The notes beneath the pieces were generated by a model. The model was not told where the DNA came from, did not search any database, and saw only the letters and a list, made by a program, of their open reading frames with translations. The position numbers were made by a program, and so were the translations under genes. Positions 34,324 through 44,127 of a DNA stretch of 64,000 nt are shown here, one piece after another (positions within the stretch are counted from its first letter, which is position 1; each line of letters opens with the position of its first letter). Origin of the DNA: Mucilaginibacter sp. PPCGB 2223 (GTDB taxonomy: Bacteria; Bacteroidota; Bacteroidia; Sphingobacteriales; Sphingobacteriaceae); the NCBI RefSeq assembly GCF_001705515.1, contig NZ_MDJS01000001.1, forward strand, positions 992,001 through 1,056,000, in the 5' to 3' direction.

Positions 34324-35865
34324 TTACAGATTTTTTTTATCTACTGACGTAAGTTTGGTATCGGGCACCTGCGCAGTATTAAAGATATTAAAATCCTTTA
34401 CCTGGGTTAGCATAAACGTGGGTACTCCTGCGGCTTTTTGTGAGCGGATATGCTGAAAATCAACGCCGTTAACAAACTCTAAAAAGTATGGTGGCCGCAT
34501 ATCTTCGGCGATATAATTAGTTTCTACATTACGCATCTTCAGGTCTTTTACATGGCTGATGTAAAACCCGTAAGACGGTGTAATACCGAAAGTTTTAGGC
34601 TCCGGGTATAATTTCGTCTGATCGGGAACTACGATTGACGCTTGTTCTTTTGTTCCGCCGCCTTTAAAGTAAATATGAATATTTTCTAACGTTAAATCGT
34701 TAATTTCATAGCCGGGCAAGCCGGCAATAATGGCTCCCTGCATGGCATCAACATTATAAGCCGTTACATTGCTTATGCTAATGCGCGTAGCCGCACCAAT
34801 TGGCGTACCTTCGGGGCCACGCATGCGGGCGCCAAGACGCACAAATATCGGGGCATTCACAATATCGCGCATTGTAATATTATTGATCGACACGTCTTCC
34901 ATCAAAGCGCCATCAACACTTTCGAGCGCAAGGCCGCGGCAATAGCTAAATACACAGTTGGATATAGCCACATTTTTATAACCGCCGTTTGATTCAGTTC
35001 CGAATTTAATACGACCGGTAGGCCCGCCGTTATATTTTACAGTACGTTTATAGGTACCATCTAAAAAGGAGCCTTCGTCAAAACCGCTTACCTGGCAATT
35101 GGTAATGGTAATGTTTTCGCAGGCCCGGCCGGTGTTTAGGCCATAGGAGCTTTTGAGGCAGATACCATCATCGTACGGGGAGTTAACGCTGCAGTTGGAA
35201 ATACGTACATTCTGGCAGCAGTCGATATCCATGCCGTCGCGGTTGGTATCCATTTTTACATTATCAATGGTCATGTTATCGGCAGAGGTAGCCAATATGC
35301 CGAACCAACCGCCATGCAATATCGAAATATCACGGATGATAATATTGCGGCATTTGTACAACGCAATGGATTTATTGGGTTTCTTATCTTCCTCACCTTT
35401 CATCTCGGCGTGGTTGGTACGCTCCAGGCCCTTTCCCCAAATGGTACCTGGCCCCAGGATAGAAATATCGTGCAGGTTTTCGCCCCATATCAGGCTGTTA
35501 TGCCAATGGCGGTGGCCAAAATCCTCATATTCGTTTGTCACAATCTTTTCCGGCTCATCATAACCAGCCTCTTTGGTTGCTTCGGCAGCAATAATGGTAG
35601 CTCCCTGGTCGATGTACAACGACACGTTGCTTTTCAGATGGATCGAACCACTTTGATAATTGCCTGCCGGAAAATAAACAGTGCCTCCGCCCGCGGCAGC
35701 GGCAGTCTCGATAGCTTTGTTGATGGCTTGTGTCTCGATGGTTTTTCCATCACCAGTGGCCCCGAAGTTTTTAACATTATAAGGTGTCATAGTTTGGGCC
35801 TTGCCCATACCGGCGATAAGCAGCAGTGCGGATAGGCTGCAGGTAAATTTGTTTGGTAATCTCAT
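34324..35865 (-). CDS. Secreted GH28-family glycoside hydrolase (pectin-related)
   Basis: 513 residues. A signal peptide (about 1-23) and then a right-handed parallel beta-helix beginning with VKNFGATGDGKT. GH28 catalytic positions are seen as N208-R-D210-G-M-D213 (the N-T-D position), DDG (232-234) and R285-I-K287. The usual Gly-His-Gly motif is not found; the corresponding stretch reads GFDEGSFLDG. GH28 enzymes hydrolyse polygalacturonan or rhamnogalacturonan. With a nonstandard site, substrate is uncertain. Terminated downstream; no neighbour of the same pathway within 8 kb upstream. Confidence 0.82.
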   Translation of the reverse strand: MRLPNKFTCSLSALLLIAGMGKAQTMTPYNVKNFGATGDGKTIETQAINKAIETAAAAGGGTVYFPAGNYQSGSIHLKSNVSLYIDQGATIIAAEATKEAGYDEPEKIVTNEYEDFGHRHWHNSLIWGENLHDISILGPGTIWGKGLERTNHAEMKGEEDKKPNKSIALYKCRNIIIRDISILHGGWFGILATSADNMTIDNVKMDTNRDGMDIDCCQNVRISNCSVNSPYDDGICLKSSYGLNTGRACENITITNCQVSGFDEGSFLDGTYKRTVKYNGGPTGRIKFGTESNGGYKNVAISNCVFSYCRGLALESVDGALMEDVSINNITMRDIVNAPIFVRLGARMRGPEGTPIGAATRISISNVTAYNVDAMQGAIIAGLPGYEINDLTLENIHIYFKGGGTKEQASIVVPDQTKLYPEPKTFGITPSYGFYISHVKDLKMRNVETNYIAEDMRPPYFLEFVNGVDFQHIRSQKAAGVPTFMLTQVKDFNIFNTAQVPDTKLTSVDKKNL

Positions 35866-36094
35866 TATTCAAAATAGGTTTTTAGGTGTTTGTAGTGTAT
35901 CAAATATCTCAAAATTCAATTGCTGTGTTTACTCTGCCCCGATAAAAATCTGTGCAAACGTTCCCGGACGATATTAACCGCATTTGTCAACAAAAAATGA
36001 CCAGTGCTGTTGTATTATAATGACAATAGTCATACACTGTATGGCATATCCTGTTGTACCTTTATGTTGCAAATCCACTTAAAATTAACTCATC

Positions 36095-36538
36095 ATGGGC
36101 GATCAAACATTAATACAAGCTAACGTACAGGAGGTACCAGGCTTGCAGGAAATTTATCTTGCTACCAAACATTGGTTAGATGATCTTTTGTTTTTTGATG
36201 ACGAAGCCAAATTTTTAAACATATTGCTTGAGAAATATTTTGCGGTAGCGCTGCACCAGGAGCACGTTAACCGGATTCAACTGATCAACGATCATTTAAA
36301 ACGTGTTTGCCTGCATAAGCAGATTATCAAAGACGAAGTGATCACTCACCGCACCAATCTTGATAATACCCTCAAAAACAATATGGAGAAACGCGAAGAT
36401 TTTTTATACCTCGAACATAACAGGCTTGCCGAAGAGATCAAAGACCTGAACCAGCGTTTTAAGAATGTTAAAAATGATATATTTCAAATTACCGAGCTGC
36501 TTTTGATAGACCAAAAATTACAATCGCACGCAGAGTGA
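36095..36538 (+). CDS. Coiled-coil hypothetical protein
   Basis: 147 residues, mostly helical and soluble. Region 75-145 shows coiled-coil-like heptads (LKNNMEKREDFLYLEHNRLAE then LNQRFKNVKNDIFQITELLL). No family recognised, no signal. Similar small coiled-coil proteins of unknown function occur in Bacteroidota. It is followed by a strong hairpin, so it is probably expressed by itself. Confidence 0.6.
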   Translation: MGDQTLIQANVQEVPGLQEIYLATKHWLDDLLFFDDEAKFLNILLEKYFAVALHQEHVNRIQLINDHLKRVCLHKQIIKDEVITHRTNLDNTLKNNMEKREDFLYLEHNRLAEEIKDLNQRFKNVKNDIFQITELLLIDQKLQSHAE

Positions 36539-36560
36539 TTTTGCCGTTTCGCTATCCTAT

Positions 36561-36593
36561 CAAATTGCCCTGTACCTTGTACGGGGCAATTTG
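36561..36593. terminator. Hairpin, probable terminator
   Basis: A 15-base stem (CAAATTGCCCTGTAC with GTACGGGGCAATTTG, one G-T wobble) and a CTT loop. No long U run follows, so the strength is uncertain. Confidence 0.55.
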
Positions 36594-36685
36594 CATTTAA
36601 AATACCTGCTATGTCGCAAATATCTTAAACAATATCGTTACAGTTTTGTAATAAAATTGCGCGTTTAACTATCATAAATTATTAA

Positions 36686-36693
36686 TACATTTG
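36686..36693 (+). promoter_or_regulatory. -7 promoter element (TACATTTG) of queA
   Basis: TACATTTG fits TAnnTTTG and lies 25 bases before the ATG at 36719. A TTG at 36657-36659 is somewhat far upstream for a -33. Confidence 0.5.
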
Positions 36694-36718
36694 CGCCCTA
36701 AAATTCTTTTTTTACAGC

Positions 36719-37768
36719 ATGAAATTATCTCAGTTTAAATTCAACCTACCCGATTCATTAATAGCTCATTCACCCAGCGATCAGCGGGACGAATCGCGCT
36801 TATTGGTTTTGCACCGCGATTCCGGAAAAATTGAGCATAAAATATTTAAGGATGTTCTGAATTATTTTGACGATAAAGATGTGATGATCATCAATAACAC
36901 CAAAGTATTTCCAGCCCGCCTGTACGGTAATAAGGAAAAAACCGGTGCTACTATCGAAGTGTTCCTGCTGCGCGAACTGAACAAAGAACTGCGTTTATGG
37001 GATGTGCTGGTTGATCCGGCCCGTAAAATACGCGTAGGTAACAAGCTATACTTTGGCGATGACGATCTACTGATTGCCGAGGTTGTTGACAATACCACCT
37101 CGCGAGGCCGTACCATCCGTTTCCTGTTCGATGGTACCGATGAAGAATTTAGGCGTAATGTAGAGATATTGGGCGAAACCCCGCTGCCGAAATACATTAA
37201 ACGTAAAGCTACCGAAGAAGATAAAGAGCGCTATCAAACCATTTTCGCCAAAAACGAAGGTGCAGTTGCCGCGCCTACCGCAGGCTTGCACTTTAGCCGC
37301 GAACTGATGAAACGCCTGGAATTAAAAGGTGTTGAATTTGCCGAAGTAACCTTGCACGTTGGCCTGGGCACCTTCCGCCCGGTTGAGGTTGAGGATCTGA
37401 CTAAGCACAAAATGGATTCGGAACAGTTTATTATCGAACAAAAACAAGCCGATATTGTAAATAAAGGTATCGAAGCCAAACGCCGCATCTGCGCTGTGGG
37501 TACTACGTCGATGCGTGCCATCGAGTCGGCCGTATCGGCAAATAAAACCTTAAAGGCAGCTAACGACTGGACAAGTAAGTTCATCTTCCCGCCGTACGAT
37601 TTTAGCATTGCCAATTCGATGATCACCAACTTCCACACACCGGAGTCGACCTTACTGATGATGATCTGTGCCTTTGGCGGTTACGAAAACGTAATGAACG
37701 CATACGAAGTTGCCGTAAAAGAAAAATACCGCTTTTACAGCTATGGCGATGCGATGCTGATTATTTAA
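36719..37768 (+). CDS. queA: S-adenosylmethionine:tRNA ribosyltransferase-isomerase
   Basis: 349 residues. It converts 7-aminomethyl-7-deazaguanine in tRNA to epoxyqueuosine. Conserved parts are seen from the N-terminus ([21 protein letters not shown]), [15 protein letters not shown] at about 181-188, [11 protein letters not shown], and [13 protein letters not shown] near the C-terminus. The last step of queuosine synthesis (QueG or QueH) is not in this window. A hairpin follows the stop. Confidence 0.97.
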   Translation: MKLSQFKFNLPDSLIAHSPSDQRDESRLLVLHRDSGKIEHKIFKDVLNYFDDKDVMIINNTKVFPARLYGNKEKTGATIEVFLLRELNKELRLWDVLVDPARKIRVGNKLYFGDDDLLIAEVVDNTTSRGRTIRFLFDGTDEEFRRNVEILGETPLPKYIKRKATEEDKERYQTIFAKNEGAVAAPTAGLHFSRELMKRLELKGVEFAEVTLHVGLGTFRPVEVEDLTKHKMDSEQFIIEQKQADIVNKGIEAKRRICAVGTTSMRAIESAVSANKTLKAANDWTSKFIFPPYDFSIANSMITNFHTPESTLLMMICAFGGYENVMNAYEVAVKEKYRFYSYGDAMLII

Positions 37769-37788
37769 TTTAGATTTGAGTATTAGAT

Positions 37789-37830
37789 ATGAGTATTGAG
37801 ATTAAGGTTTCAATACTCATTTTTGTTTTA
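37789..37830 (+). terminator. Hairpin and T-rich tract after queA
   Basis: ATGAGTATTGA (37789-37799) pairs with TCAATACTCAT (37810-37820), followed by TTTTGTTTTA. It also resembles the GAGTATTGA-type intergenic words seen elsewhere in this window. Confidence 0.6.
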
Positions 37831-37846
37831 TGCCCGTTTGAAATCG

Positions 37847-38533
37847 ATGAAAGAAAATCTAAAATTTAAAAATCACGTCATCATCGTCGCCGGCGGCTCT
37901 GGTATGCGTATGCAAGCCGCTATACCCAAACAGTTCTTATCGCTTAACGGCCTCCCGGTGCTGATGCATACCATCAACGCCTTTTACCATAGCCAGAGCC
38001 AACCACAGATTATTTTAGTTTTACCGCAGGCACACCGTCAATACTGGGATGAGCTTTGCCGGAAACATAACTTCACCGTACCACACACCGTAACTAACGG
38101 TGGCGAAACTCGGTTCCATTCTGTAAAAAACGGGTTGAGCCTGATTGAAGGAGGTAGTGTAATTGCCATACACGATGCTGTAAGACCTTTAACAAGTGCC
38201 GAAGTTATTGATGAGGCTTACCAGTATGCCGCAATCAATGGTAATGCTATTGTGGCCGTACAAAGCCGCGATTCGATCCGGCAGGTTAAAAATGAGCTGT
38301 CGGCTGCGTTAAACCGCGATGAGATATACCTGGTACAGACACCACAAGTCTTCCGGTCGGATATCTTAAACAAAGCTTACGAGCAGGAATACAAACCCGA
38401 ATTTACTGATGATGCCAGCGTTGTGGAGCAATTAGGCATTAACATCCATATCGTACCGGGTACTTACACCAATATCAAAATTACTTTCCCCGAAGATATT
38501 GCAATTGCTGAAATGCTGTTGAAGAAGATTTGA
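37847..38533 (+). CDS. ispD: 2-C-methyl-D-erythritol 4-phosphate cytidylyltransferase
   Basis: 228 residues from the ATG at 37847; an upstream TTG at 37796 lies inside the queA terminator and is rejected. Seen: VAGGSGMRMQAAIPKQFL (nucleotide-binding loop), GGETRFHSVKNGL, IHDAVRPL and LVQTPQVFRSD. It makes CDP-methylerythritol in the non-mevalonate isoprenoid pathway. The polyprenyl synthase at 43080 acts further down the same route but is not cotranscribed. Confidence 0.95.
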   Translation: MKENLKFKNHVIIVAGGSGMRMQAAIPKQFLSLNGLPVLMHTINAFYHSQSQPQIILVLPQAHRQYWDELCRKHNFTVPHTVTNGGETRFHSVKNGLSLIEGGSVIAIHDAVRPLTSAEVIDEAYQYAAINGNAIVAVQSRDSIRQVKNELSAALNRDEIYLVQTPQVFRSDILNKAYEQEYKPEFTDDASVVEQLGINIHIVPGTYTNIKITFPEDIAIAEMLLKKI

Positions 38534-38596
38534 GTATAGCGTATTGCGTGATGCGATTTTTCTTATCTCAACACGCAATACGCATATCTCAATACT
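38531..38596. repeat. Intergenic inverted repeat
   Basis: GCGTATTGCGTG (38539-38550) and CACGCAATACGC (38572-38583) form a stem with a 21-base loop, and the outer parts (GAGTATA, ATCTCAATACT) are related to the queA terminator words. It lies between convergent genes and may work as a terminator for both. Confidence 0.5.
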
Positions 38597-38598
38597 TG

Positions 38599-38745
38599 TC
38601 ACGCCCTGCGTATAACGCCCAACAGCAAAGCGATGATCGCTATAACCAGCAACACATGTATCAGGCTACCGGCCGAATAGTAAAAAACTCCTAACGCCCA
38701 TCCTATGATCAGGATAACAGCTATAATATAAAGTAAACTTCTCAT
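38599..38745 (-). CDS. Lmo0937-family tiny membrane protein
   Basis: 48 residues from the ATG at 38745: two hydrophobic helices (LLYIIAVILIIGWALGVFYY and LIHVLLVIAIIALLLGVI) with a short G-S linker and an R-R-A tail. This is the pattern of the Lmo0937 family of small stress-related membrane proteins. The reading frame is short but complete and the helices are clear. Function unknown; in Bacteroidota it often accompanies YtxH and other stress genes. Confidence 0.75.
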   Translation of the reverse strand: MRSLLYIIAVILIIGWALGVFYYSAGSLIHVLLVIAIIALLLGVIRRA

Positions 38746-38805
38746 GGTAGTATGTTTTTTTATTATACCACCATACAGGCTAAAACCGTTCCATTATCAA
38801 CAACA

Positions 38806-38832
38806 AAGCCCTGGCAAATTATGCCAGGGCCT
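38806..38832 (-). terminator. Intrinsic terminator of the DUF2795 gene
   Basis: GCCCTGGCA (38808-38816) pairs with TGCCAGGGC (38822-38830); T-rich on the minus strand afterwards. Confidence 0.65.
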
Positions 38833-38905
38833 ATTTATCATCATTATTTAACCTTAAGATATTTTTAATTAATATCAGATTAAATTATTTAACAAAAATT
38901 ACCAA

Positions 38906-39127
38906 TCAATATTCATCTTCGTTAAAAAAGAAGTCATCTTTTGTAGGGTAATCAGGCCATATCTCTTCTATATTTTCGTACGGCTCACCATCGTCTTCCA
39001 ATGCCTGGAGGTTCTCAATAACCTCAACAGGCGCACCTGAACGTATAGCGTAATCAATTAATTCATCTTTAGTTGCGGGCCATGGTGCATCTTCTAAATG
39101 CGATGCCAGTTCGAGTGTCCAATACAT
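38906..39127 (-). CDS. DUF2795-domain small acidic protein
   Basis: 73 residues, very acidic at the C-terminus (DDFFFNEDEY). The core MYWTLELASHLEDAPWPATKDELIDYAIRSGAP with VIENLQALEDDGEPY is the DUF2795 pattern (a small helical domain, L-x-x-x-W/P-A-T-K/R-x-E-L). Function unknown. A TACTTTTG box (39160-39167, minus) lies 32 bases upstream. Confidence 0.85.
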   Translation of the reverse strand: MYWTLELASHLEDAPWPATKDELIDYAIRSGAPVEVIENLQALEDDGEPYENIEEIWPDYPTKDDFFFNEDEY

Positions 39128-39159
39128 ATTTTCTAAATTTCGATTTTTTCTATTTTTTG

Positions 39160-39167
39160 CAAAAGTA
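39160..39167 (-). promoter_or_regulatory. -7 promoter element (TACTTTTG) of the DUF2795 gene
   Basis: Exact TAnnTTTG on the minus strand, 32 bases before the ATG at 39127. Confidence 0.45.
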
Positions 39168-39218
39168 TAATATTTCCAATTTGATTTTCAAATTATTTCT
39201 CAAAATAAATTTCAACGC

Positions 39219-39767
39219 TTAAACCCTTGCAATCCATTCATTTTCGGCAATTTTATGCTCACTACCAATTTTTCTGGCCAGGATAAAAAGGTAATCGCTC
39301 AGCCTGTTGAGGTAAATGATCACCTTCTCCTCTACAAAGCTTTCCTCCGCTAAATGAACCACCAACCTTTCGGCACGCCTGCATACACAACGTGCAAGAT
39401 GACAAAAAGATATCGCATTGCTTCCTCCGGGCAAAATAAAATGTCGCAAAGGCGGTAATTCGCTATCCATACGGTCCATTTCCTGCTCAAGGAGTTCGAT
39501 ATCAGCATTATGCAGGTCAGGTATCTTCATTTTCGATTTCTCCGGATCAGATGCGAGGCTGGCTCCTATTGTAAAAAGCCTGTCCTGTACCTCTTTTAAA
39601 ACATCTTTATGCTTTGCGTCAATATCCTGGTCGCGTATCAGCCCAATGTACGAATTTAACTCATCGACAGTACCATAGCTTTCAATGCGCACGTGATGTT
39701 TGGGCACGCGCGTACCTCCTATCAACGATGTCTGGCCCCTGTCGCCTGTCTTGGTATAAATCTTCAT
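39219..39767 (-). CDS. Cob(I)yrinic acid a,c-diamide adenosyltransferase, PduO type
   Basis: 182 residues from ATG 39767 (MKIYTKTGDRGQTSL); the longer reading from 39806 adds 13 residues that match nothing. TKTGDRGQTSL (N-terminal ATP-binding part) and SYGTVDELNSYIG are seen, with CHLARCVCRRAER and FLNRLSDYLFILAR-like C-terminal helices typical of PduO-type enzymes. It adds adenosine to cob(I)alamin, giving coenzyme B12. Together with the riboswitch-controlled receptor it shows that this organism uses salvaged cobalamin; it lies 20 kb away and is not riboswitch-linked. Confidence 0.92.
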   Translation of the reverse strand: MKIYTKTGDRGQTSLIGGTRVPKHHVRIESYGTVDELNSYIGLIRDQDIDAKHKDVLKEVQDRLFTIGASLASDPEKSKMKIPDLHNADIELLEQEMDRMDSELPPLRHFILPGGSNAISFCHLARCVCRRAERLVVHLAEESFVEEKVIIYLNRLSDYLFILARKIGSEHKIAENEWIARV

Positions 39768-39889
39768 CTTATACAAATAAAAATTATTTCGCCGCATTTT
39801 CAGCATGTGTTAATAATTTTTTATCAGTGCCAGTCAAACTGTTTTATTAATATTGCACACATTATAACTGTTTTATACGTTACTCCTTC

Positions 39890-40873
39890 ATGAAACTACT
39901 TGCATTCTATCTTAAAACAGTTTTCGGTTGCCTTGTCGCTTTAATACTCTTTAGTTTTAAATGCAGTTCAACTGTAAAATCTGCAGGTACAGCAGTTCCT
40001 AAGGGCGTTTCATCCTTCTTTACGGAAAAGGATTTCAATTCGTTGTTCCCACAGCGCGATAAATTTTACACCTATCAGGCATTTATACAGGCTGTCAGAG
40101 AGTTAGGGCAGATAAAATTAAAGGTCGAAAAGCGCGAAGTATCCATTTACAGGGTTACCCGTACCGATAAACTTACCGGCAGGCCTGTGGTAGTTCGCCA
40201 GGATGAGGACTGGAACGAACCCTGGGCACAAAAGCGCCCGTATAGTTTTGTTAATATCGATTATGGCACTTTTTGTTCGGAAAAAGACCTGCTAACTAAT
40301 AAAAGAGAACTTGCAGCCTTTTTTGCTAATGTGGCCCACGAGACACGGCATGGCATGAATGGCAAATACGATGATGGCCTGATGTACACACATGAGCTAA
40401 ACACCAATGCTGTTTACATATCCGATAACGATGCTTATCCGCCTGTAAAAGGCAAAAACTATTACGGCCGCGGTCCGCTGCAATTAAGTTATAACGGCAA
40501 TTATGGCTATGCATCAGATTGCATTTTCGGCGATAAAACGGTGTTGCTGAATAACCCGGACCTGGTAGCGACGAATGCTGTTGTAGCGTTTAAAGCTGCC
40601 ATATTTTTCTGGATGACGCCGGTAACCTACAAACCATCGGCTCACGACGTGATGGTGGGCAACTGGAAGCCCAAAGCCGATGATATCGCCAAGAACCGCA
40701 GGCCTGGTTTTGGCATGACTATCAACATTATCAACGGCGATATCGAATGCAACCATGGTGACGTTTTCGGCATGACGGATCGCATCGGCTTTTACCAGCA
40801 TTTTTTAACGATGCTTGGCGTTTCTGACCCCGATTGTGCATGTAGTTGCAGTAAAACACAGCCTTACAATTAA
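39890..40873 (+). CDS. GH19 family chitinase-like glycoside hydrolase
   Basis: 327 residues with an N-terminal signal or lipoprotein-like segment (hydrophobic about 4-23, Cys25). The GH19 features are FFANVAHETRHG (catalytic Glu151), YYGRGPLQLSYNGNYG (191-206) and FGMTINIINGDIEC. GH19 enzymes hydrolyse chitin and, in some bacteria and phages, peptidoglycan. No chitin-binding domain is attached. RNase R follows on the same strand after 54 bases but has an independent role. Confidence 0.88.
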   Translation: MKLLAFYLKTVFGCLVALILFSFKCSSTVKSAGTAVPKGVSSFFTEKDFNSLFPQRDKFYTYQAFIQAVRELGQIKLKVEKREVSIYRVTRTDKLTGRPVVVRQDEDWNEPWAQKRPYSFVNIDYGTFCSEKDLLTNKRELAAFFANVAHETRHGMNGKYDDGLMYTHELNTNAVYISDNDAYPPVKGKNYYGRGPLQLSYNGNYGYASDCIFGDKTVLLNNPDLVATNAVVAFKAAIFFWMTPVTYKPSAHDVMVGNWKPKADDIAKNRRPGFGMTINIINGDIECNHGDVFGMTDRIGFYQHFLTMLGVSDPDCACSCSKTQPYN

Positions 40874-40927
40874 ATATTCTTTCAGGCTACCCGGAATAGC
40901 CTTACCTTTATGGTATAATATATACAT

Positions 40928-43063
40928 ATGTCTAAAAAATCAGCCAATAACAGCATCAAACAAGTGCTTACGCAATTAGTGCTCGATGTGTTTGAACAAA
41001 ATGGCAATCAATCATTAAACTACAAGCAGGTATCTGCAAAACTCAATATCAGAGAGCCCGAATCCAAGGCGGTTATCCTCGAAATACTTAAAGACGAAGC
41101 GTTTAAACAAACCCTTAAAGAGGTATCGCCGGGCAGCTTCAAACTGATCGAACTTAAAACTTTTATCGAAGGCAAAGTCGATCTGACCAATGATGGATCA
41201 GCATTTATCATTACCGATGATGAATCGGAAACCGATATTTTTGTTGCCCCTCGTAAATTGCGCAATGCCCTTAACGGCGATTGGGTGAAGGTTTACGTTT
41301 ATGCCAAAAGCAAAGGCAAACGTAAAGAAGGCGAAGTGATCGAGATCATCAAACGCCATAAAATGGAGTTTACAGGCATAGTAAAACTCTCCGAGCGTTT
41401 TGCATTCTTCATTCCGGACGACCGGAAAATGATGCACGATATCTTCATCCCCCTACCCGATCTTAACGGCGCCAGGAATGGAGAAAAAGCGGTGGCCGAG
41501 ATAACCGACTGGCCGCCTGAAGCTAAAAACCCCATCGGCCGCATCAAGCATGTACTGGGCAAGCAAGGCGAGAATGATACCGAAATGAACGCTATCCTGG
41601 CCGAATACGGTTTCCCGCTTTCATTCCCAAAAGAAGTGGAGCATGAAGCTAACCATATCTCAGAAACCATAAACGAGGCAGAGATTGCCAAACGCCGCGA
41701 TTTTCGCCCGGTGACGACTTTTACTATCGACCCGTTTGATGCTAAGGATTTTGACGACGCCTTATCGGTTCGTTACCTTGATAATGGCAATTATGAGATT
41801 GGTGTCCACATAGCCGATGTATCTCATTACATCATCCCGGATTCGGCCTTAGATAAAGAAGCTTATGAGCGTGCTACCTCGGTTTACCTGGTCGACCGTG
41901 TAATACCCATGTTGCCCGAAAGATTGTCAAACGGCTTATGCTCGCTGCGACCTAACGAAGATAAATTGTGTTTCTCGGCAGTATTTGAGCTCGATGAGCA
42001 GGCGCATATTATTGATCAGTGGTTTGGCAAAACCATTATACACTCCAACCGCCGGTTTACTTACGAGGAGGTTCAGACTGTGATAGAGACTCAGGAGGGC
42101 GATTATGTAAAAGAAATCAACCTACTTAATAAGCTTGCTTACGTCCTGCGTGAGCGCAAATTTAAAAACGGCGCTATCAGCTTTGAAACTACCGAAGTTA
42201 AATTTAAGTTAGATGATGGCGGCAAGCCGATCGGTGTTTATGTAAAAGAGCGTAAAGACGCGCACAAACTCATCGAGGATTTTATGTTGCTGGCCAATCG
42301 CAAGGTGGCCGAATATGTGGCAAAACTGGGGACCGGCAAGCATAAATACACCTTTGTATACCGCGAACACGACTCACCAAAAACCGAAACCCTCCAAAGT
42401 TTCGCGCAGTTTGCGGCACGTTTTGGTTACAAGATCAGCACCAAATCAGATAAGGATATAGCACGTTCGCTTAACTTCCTGATGGAGGATGTTGAAGGCA
42501 AAAAAGAGCAGAACGTGTTAACTCAGTTGGCAATCCGCTCAATGGCCAAGGCTGTTTATACCACAAAAAAGACAAGTCATTACGGTTTGGCTTTTGATTA
42601 TTATACCCACTTCACCTCTCCCATCCGCCGTTACCCGGATGTAATGGTTCACCGTTTGTTACAGCATTACCTGCAACATGGGCAATCGGTAAATGCCGAG
42701 CACTATGAGGTTTTATGCCTTCACTGCTCACAGATGGAAAAAAAAGCTGCCGATGCCGAGCGTGCTTCTGTTAAATACAAGCAGGCCGAATACTTAAAAG
42801 AGCAGGTTGGCAATATCTTTACGGGCATTATTTCGGGTGTTACCGAATGGGGTATGTATGTAGAGATCGTGGATAATAAATGCGAAGGCATGATCCGTCT
42901 GCGCGATATTTCCGACGATTTTTATACGCTCGACGAAAAGAACTATGCGATAATCGGTCAACGCAAAAAGAAAACCTACCGTCTGGGCGACGAAGTGCGG
43001 ATAAAAGTAAAAAACGTCGATCTCACAAAAAAGCAGATCGATTTTACTTTAGTTCAGGATTAA
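40928..43063 (+). CDS. rnr: Ribonuclease R
   Basis: 711 residues. Cold-shock-like domains (about 70-230) precede the RNB catalytic domain with DPFDAKDFDDAL (metal-binding aspartates) and the helix IADVSHYI, and a C-terminal S1 domain (about 625-708) with GNIFTGIISGVTEWGMYVEI. A processive 3'-5' exoribonuclease that degrades structured RNA. It is followed after 16 bases by a polyprenyl synthase gene on the same strand, so the two could be cotranscribed. Confidence 0.96.
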   Translation: MSKKSANNSIKQVLTQLVLDVFEQNGNQSLNYKQVSAKLNIREPESKAVILEILKDEAFKQTLKEVSPGSFKLIELKTFIEGKVDLTNDGSAFIITDDESETDIFVAPRKLRNALNGDWVKVYVYAKSKGKRKEGEVIEIIKRHKMEFTGIVKLSERFAFFIPDDRKMMHDIFIPLPDLNGARNGEKAVAEITDWPPEAKNPIGRIKHVLGKQGENDTEMNAILAEYGFPLSFPKEVEHEANHISETINEAEIAKRRDFRPVTTFTIDPFDAKDFDDALSVRYLDNGNYEIGVHIADVSHYIIPDSALDKEAYERATSVYLVDRVIPMLPERLSNGLCSLRPNEDKLCFSAVFELDEQAHIIDQWFGKTIIHSNRRFTYEEVQTVIETQEGDYVKEINLLNKLAYVLRERKFKNGAISFETTEVKFKLDDGGKPIGVYVKERKDAHKLIEDFMLLANRKVAEYVAKLGTGKHKYTFVYREHDSPKTETLQSFAQFAARFGYKISTKSDKDIARSLNFLMEDVEGKKEQNVLTQLAIRSMAKAVYTTKKTSHYGLAFDYYTHFTSPIRRYPDVMVHRLLQHYLQHGQSVNAEHYEVLCLHCSQMEKKAADAERASVKYKQAEYLKEQVGNIFTGIISGVTEWGMYVEIVDNKCEGMIRLRDISDDFYTLDEKNYAIIGQRKKKTYRLGDEVRIKVKNVDLTKKQIDFTLVQD

Positions 43064-43079
43064 CAGATTTACACCATAC

Positions 43080-44054
43080 ATGCATTCGATACCTTATCTG
43101 CAGCAACTTGTTACAAAAGCTTTAGCCTCAAAAAAATACGGCCACGAACCTGTCGAACTTTACGAACCGATAGATTATATCATGTCGCTCGGCGGCAAAC
43201 GCTTACGTCCTTGTCTGTTATTAATGGCTTGTGATTTATTTGGAGGAGATATCCAAAAAGCACTGTCGGCGGCGATAGGGATCGAGGTATTTCACAATTT
43301 CACCCTGATGCACGACGATATCATGGATAAGGCGCCCCTTCGCCGCGGCAAACCAACCGTGCACGAAAAATGGGATACCAATGTGGCCATTTTATCGGGC
43401 GATGTGATGATGGTTGAAGCCAACCGCCTGATGATGCTGGTTGATGACAGTATTTTACGCCCGGTGCTTGATGCTTTTAACGAAACTGCCACAGGCGTTT
43501 GTGAGGGCCAGCAGATCGATATGAATTTTGAGAGCCGCGACAGGGTTTCGGTTGATGAGTACATTAACATGATACGCCTCAAAACTGCGGTATTGCTCGG
43601 CGGATTGATGAAGATTGGCGCTTTGATTGCAGGTGCCAGCCCTGCGGACGCAGCGCTGCTTTACAACTTTGGCGAGCAGTTAGGCATAGCCTTCCAGTTG
43701 CAGGATGACATATTGGATGTATACGGCGACCCCGAAAAATTCGGTAAACAGGTTGGCGGCGACATCTTATCGAACAAAAAAACCTATTTGCTTATTAAAG
43801 CTCTGGAATTAGCCAAAGGCGGTGATCTTGCCCAACTCAATCATTGGCTCACTCTTACCGATTTTGATGCTGTGGAAAAGGTAACGGCAATCAAAAACAT
43901 TTATGCCCGATTAGGTATACGCGAGCAGGCTGAAGCCGAAATGAATAAATATGCCCGCAGCGCTATGCAAAGTTTTAAAGCGATAAACCTGCCTAACGAG
44001 CGTAAGGCTGTATTAAAGGAGTTTGCAGATCAGTTGCTGGTGCGGGAATATTAA
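43080..44054 (+). CDS. Polyprenyl diphosphate synthase
   Basis: 324 residues. The two aspartate-rich motifs are DDIMD (FARM) and DDILD (SARM, in FQLQDDILDVYGD); LGGKRLRPCLLLM precedes the first. This all-alpha isoprenyl synthase condenses isopentenyl units on an allylic primer. Chain length cannot be read with confidence; it could be octaprenyl or shorter, giving the menaquinone tail or other isoprenoids. It starts 16 bases after rnr. Confidence 0.93.
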   Translation: MHSIPYLQQLVTKALASKKYGHEPVELYEPIDYIMSLGGKRLRPCLLLMACDLFGGDIQKALSAAIGIEVFHNFTLMHDDIMDKAPLRRGKPTVHEKWDTNVAILSGDVMMVEANRLMMLVDDSILRPVLDAFNETATGVCEGQQIDMNFESRDRVSVDEYINMIRLKTAVLLGGLMKIGALIAGASPADAALLYNFGEQLGIAFQLQDDILDVYGDPEKFGKQVGGDILSNKKTYLLIKALELAKGGDLAQLNHWLTLTDFDAVEKVTAIKNIYARLGIREQAEAEMNKYARSAMQSFKAINLPNERKAVLKEFADQLLVREY

Positions 44055-44127
44055 CAACCGATTTGCAAATGATTGATATGATAGCGTAATTAACACTAAT
44101 ATGCAGCGTTAGTGAAATATTAAACTT

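Noticed and set aside
37796..37846. TTG start extending ispD by 17 residues
   Set aside because: It lies in the queA terminator hairpin and the added residues do not fit the family.
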